Positions 6,076 through 7,457 of a stretch of 7,457 bases of DNA are shown one piece after another (positions within the stretch are counted from its first letter, which is position 1; each line of letters opens with the position of its first letter). The translations under genes were made by a program, and so were the position numbers. The stretch lies in the NCBI GenBank assembly GCA_035270785.1, contig DATESN010000056.1, positions 1 through 7,457 on the forward strand, in the 5' to 3' direction. The notes below the pieces were generated by a model. It saw only the letters and a list, made by a program, of their open reading frames with translations. It did no database searches and was not told the DNA's origin. This DNA comes from DATESN01 sp035270785. GTDB taxonomy: Bacteria > Bacillota > Clostridia > Lachnospirales > Lachnospiraceae.

Positions 6076-7457
6076 ATGAAGAGCAAGTACTTAACACAAA
6101 GAAATTTTGAGATTCTTTTATATATGGTATCATTTGGATTATTGTTTGCCTGGGGATTTGTACAACCTTTCGGAGATCCACCTGATGAAATATGTAGATA
6201 TCTAGTCCCTTACTATATGTATCAACATGGTAGTCTTCCAAATGGAAATAACATAGAAGTGATCGTTGGTGTATATGGGATATCTTATGCTTTTTTTCCG
6301 GCATTACCCTATATGTTCCAAGCAGTCTTTATGAAGCTGGTTTCCTTTTTTACGGAGAATCCCTTCGCATTGTTAATGGCAGCAAGAACAGTAAATATGA
6401 TAGCAGGTGTCATTAGTGTTTATTTTGCTAGAGAGATTAGTAAGAAGGTCTTTCACAGACCGTTATTTGCATGGTTGTTCACCTTGTTATTTGCATTTTG
6501 GCCACAGGCCTTTTTTCTTCGTACCTATGTTAATTGTGATTCCTTTGCAATCATGTCCATTGCAATTATGATGTATGGACTAATTATTGGTTTGGACAGC
6601 AATTGGTCTAAGAAATCTTATATTACATTAGCAATAGGAGTTTCAATTTGTGGATTATCCTACTATAATGCCTATGGGATGATACTTGCTAGTGTATTTA
6701 TTTTTGTTTGTTCTTTTATTACTATGGAACATACGATAGAACATAAAAAATTACACTTTGATTATAAAAGATGCCTTAGAATAGGGGGAATTATAGCGGC
6801 TCTTGTAGTTATTCTAATAGGCTGGTGGTTCCTTCGTAACGCTATCTTGTATGATGGCGATCTGTTAGGGTTTGCAAGTAATAAGAAACTTTCGGAGATT
6901 TACGCCATTGATGCTTATAAGGCTTCCTCCAGAGTAACCATACAAAATTCCGGGAAGCCCATCAGTTATTTATTTACCGATGGCAATTATATTAATATCT
7001 TAACCTTAAGTTCTATTGGTATCTTTGGATTTATGCATATTTTGTCTCCTGTGTTTGTATTTCGAGGGTTTAAGTTTATACTTCTTATGGGACTGATCGG
7101 ACTTGTTATTTCTAAAAAGAAGATGCTTATTAGGAATCCAAAAACCATTGGACTGCATATCGGATTTCTTATGGCCATATTGATACCATTTGTTCTATGT
7201 ATTTATTACTCGTATTCTTCAGATTATCAGCCACAAGGACGTTATTTGTTACCAGGGTTACTGCCACTACTTTATTTTATTGTATTAGGAATTCAGGGTG
7301 GGCTTGAACGATTTGTGAAAAATATTTGGATTCAAAGAGTGATTGTTGGAGGAGCTATTATTTTTATTATAGTCGCTTTTCTTGTGGATTTCGAAATTAT
7401 TTATAGAATGTATTATAATCGATTATCAGAGACCATGTCTTTTACCTTCGATGGCGG
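6076..7457 (+). CDS. GT-C glycosyltransferase-like polytopic membrane protein (3' end outside window)
   Basis: An open frame of 460 codons runs without a stop to the right edge, so the C-terminus is missing. The product is very hydrophobic, with roughly a dozen membrane helices. After helix 1 (about 13-30) comes an acidic loop GDPPDEICRYLVPYY (33-47), whose D34 and D37-E38 match the position of the catalytic acidic motif of GT-C enzymes (ArnT, PMT and DUF2142-like families). DYQPQGRYLLPGLLP (383-397) is a hallmark of DUF2142/GT39-like proteins. Such enzymes transfer sugars from polyprenyl-phosphate donors on the outer membrane face. GGAGG (6066-6070) lies five bases before the ATG at 6076; an ATG at 6072 is too close. 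It starts 39 bases after the SMR pair with no terminator between, so it is probably co-transcribed. Exact family, donor and acceptor are not determinable. Confidence 0.8.
   Translation, partial: MKSKYLTQRNFEILLYMVSFGLLFAWGFVQPFGDPPDEICRYLVPYYMYQHGSLPNGNNIEVIVGVYGISYAFFPALPYMFQAVFMKLVSFFTENPFALLMAARTVNMIAGVISVYFAREISKKVFHRPLFAWLFTLLFAFWPQAFFLRTYVNCDSFAIMSIAIMMYGLIIGLDSNWSKKSYITLAIGVSICGLSYYNAYGMILASVFIFVCSFITMEHTIEHKKLHFDYKRCLRIGGIIAALVVILIGWWFLRNAILYDGDLLGFASNKKLSEIYAIDAYKASSRVTIQNSGKPISYLFTDGNYINILTLSSIGIFGFMHILSPVFVFRGFKFILLMGLIGLVISKKKMLIRNPKTIGLHIGFLMAILIPFVLCIYYSYSSDYQPQGRYLLPGLLPLLYFIVLGIQGGLERFVKNIWIQRVIVGGAIIFIIVAFLVDFEIIYRMYYNRLSETMSFTFDG

Noticed and set aside
6026..6304. Minus-strand frame of 92 codons at the start of the GT-C gene
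   Set aside because: It is antisense to the strongly supported GT-C frame from 6076 and has no promoter or ribosome binding site.
6987..7178. Minus-strand frame of 63 codons within the GT-C gene
   Set aside because: It is antisense to a continuous membrane-protein frame and has no start signals.

Overview
The window is AT-rich DNA with strong AGGAG-type ribosome binding sites and sigma-A-like promoters. Together with the protein families present, this points to a low-GC Gram-positive, most likely a clostridial/Lachnospiraceae-type Firmicute. The assignment rests on sequence style and family resemblance, not on a marker gene. Every gene that can be classified belongs to surface-polysaccharide or envelope-glycan biology: an acyltransferase-3 membrane protein, a DUF6077-type polytopic membrane protein, a UDP-glucuronate 4-epimerase-like enzyme, a membrane-anchored SGNH-hydrolase-like protein, two small EamA/SMR-type flippase subunits and a GT-C glycosyltransferase-like protein.

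Layout. Bases 1-33 (minus) are the first 11 codons of a gene leaving the window on the left. It has its own good promoter, back to back with the promoter of the rightward operon. Rightward genes from 206 to 4177 are the acyltransferase (206-1180), two pieces of one broken DUF6077-like gene (1193-2236 and 2320-3114, separated by stops in all three frames), and the epimerase (3179-4177). The SGNH-like gene (4181-5158) runs the opposite way and meets the epimerase with a 3-base gap. A 172-base divergent intergenic region with a promoter on each strand follows. A second rightward operon then holds the SMR pair (5331-5702 and 5695-6036, overlapping by 8 bases) and a large GT-C-like gene (6076 to beyond 7457, 3' end outside the window).

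Working hypothesis (inference). The SMR pair resembles ArnE/ArnF-type flippase subunits for undecaprenyl-phosphate sugars, and GT-C enzymes use such lipid-linked sugars on the outer membrane face. The second operon could therefore export a sugar and attach it to a surface polymer. The epimerase could provide UDP-galacturonate, and the acyltransferase and SGNH-like protein could add or handle acyl decorations. No gene loading a sugar onto undecaprenyl phosphate is visible here.

The two most notable points are the multiply disrupted DUF6077 gene and the SGNH-like protein, which appears to have lost both its nucleophile serine (GDS reads GDD) and its catalytic histidine (HPN reads IPN). I see no RNA genes, CRISPR arrays, insertion sequences or convincing rho-independent terminators. 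No gene-free stretch exceeds 300 bases.
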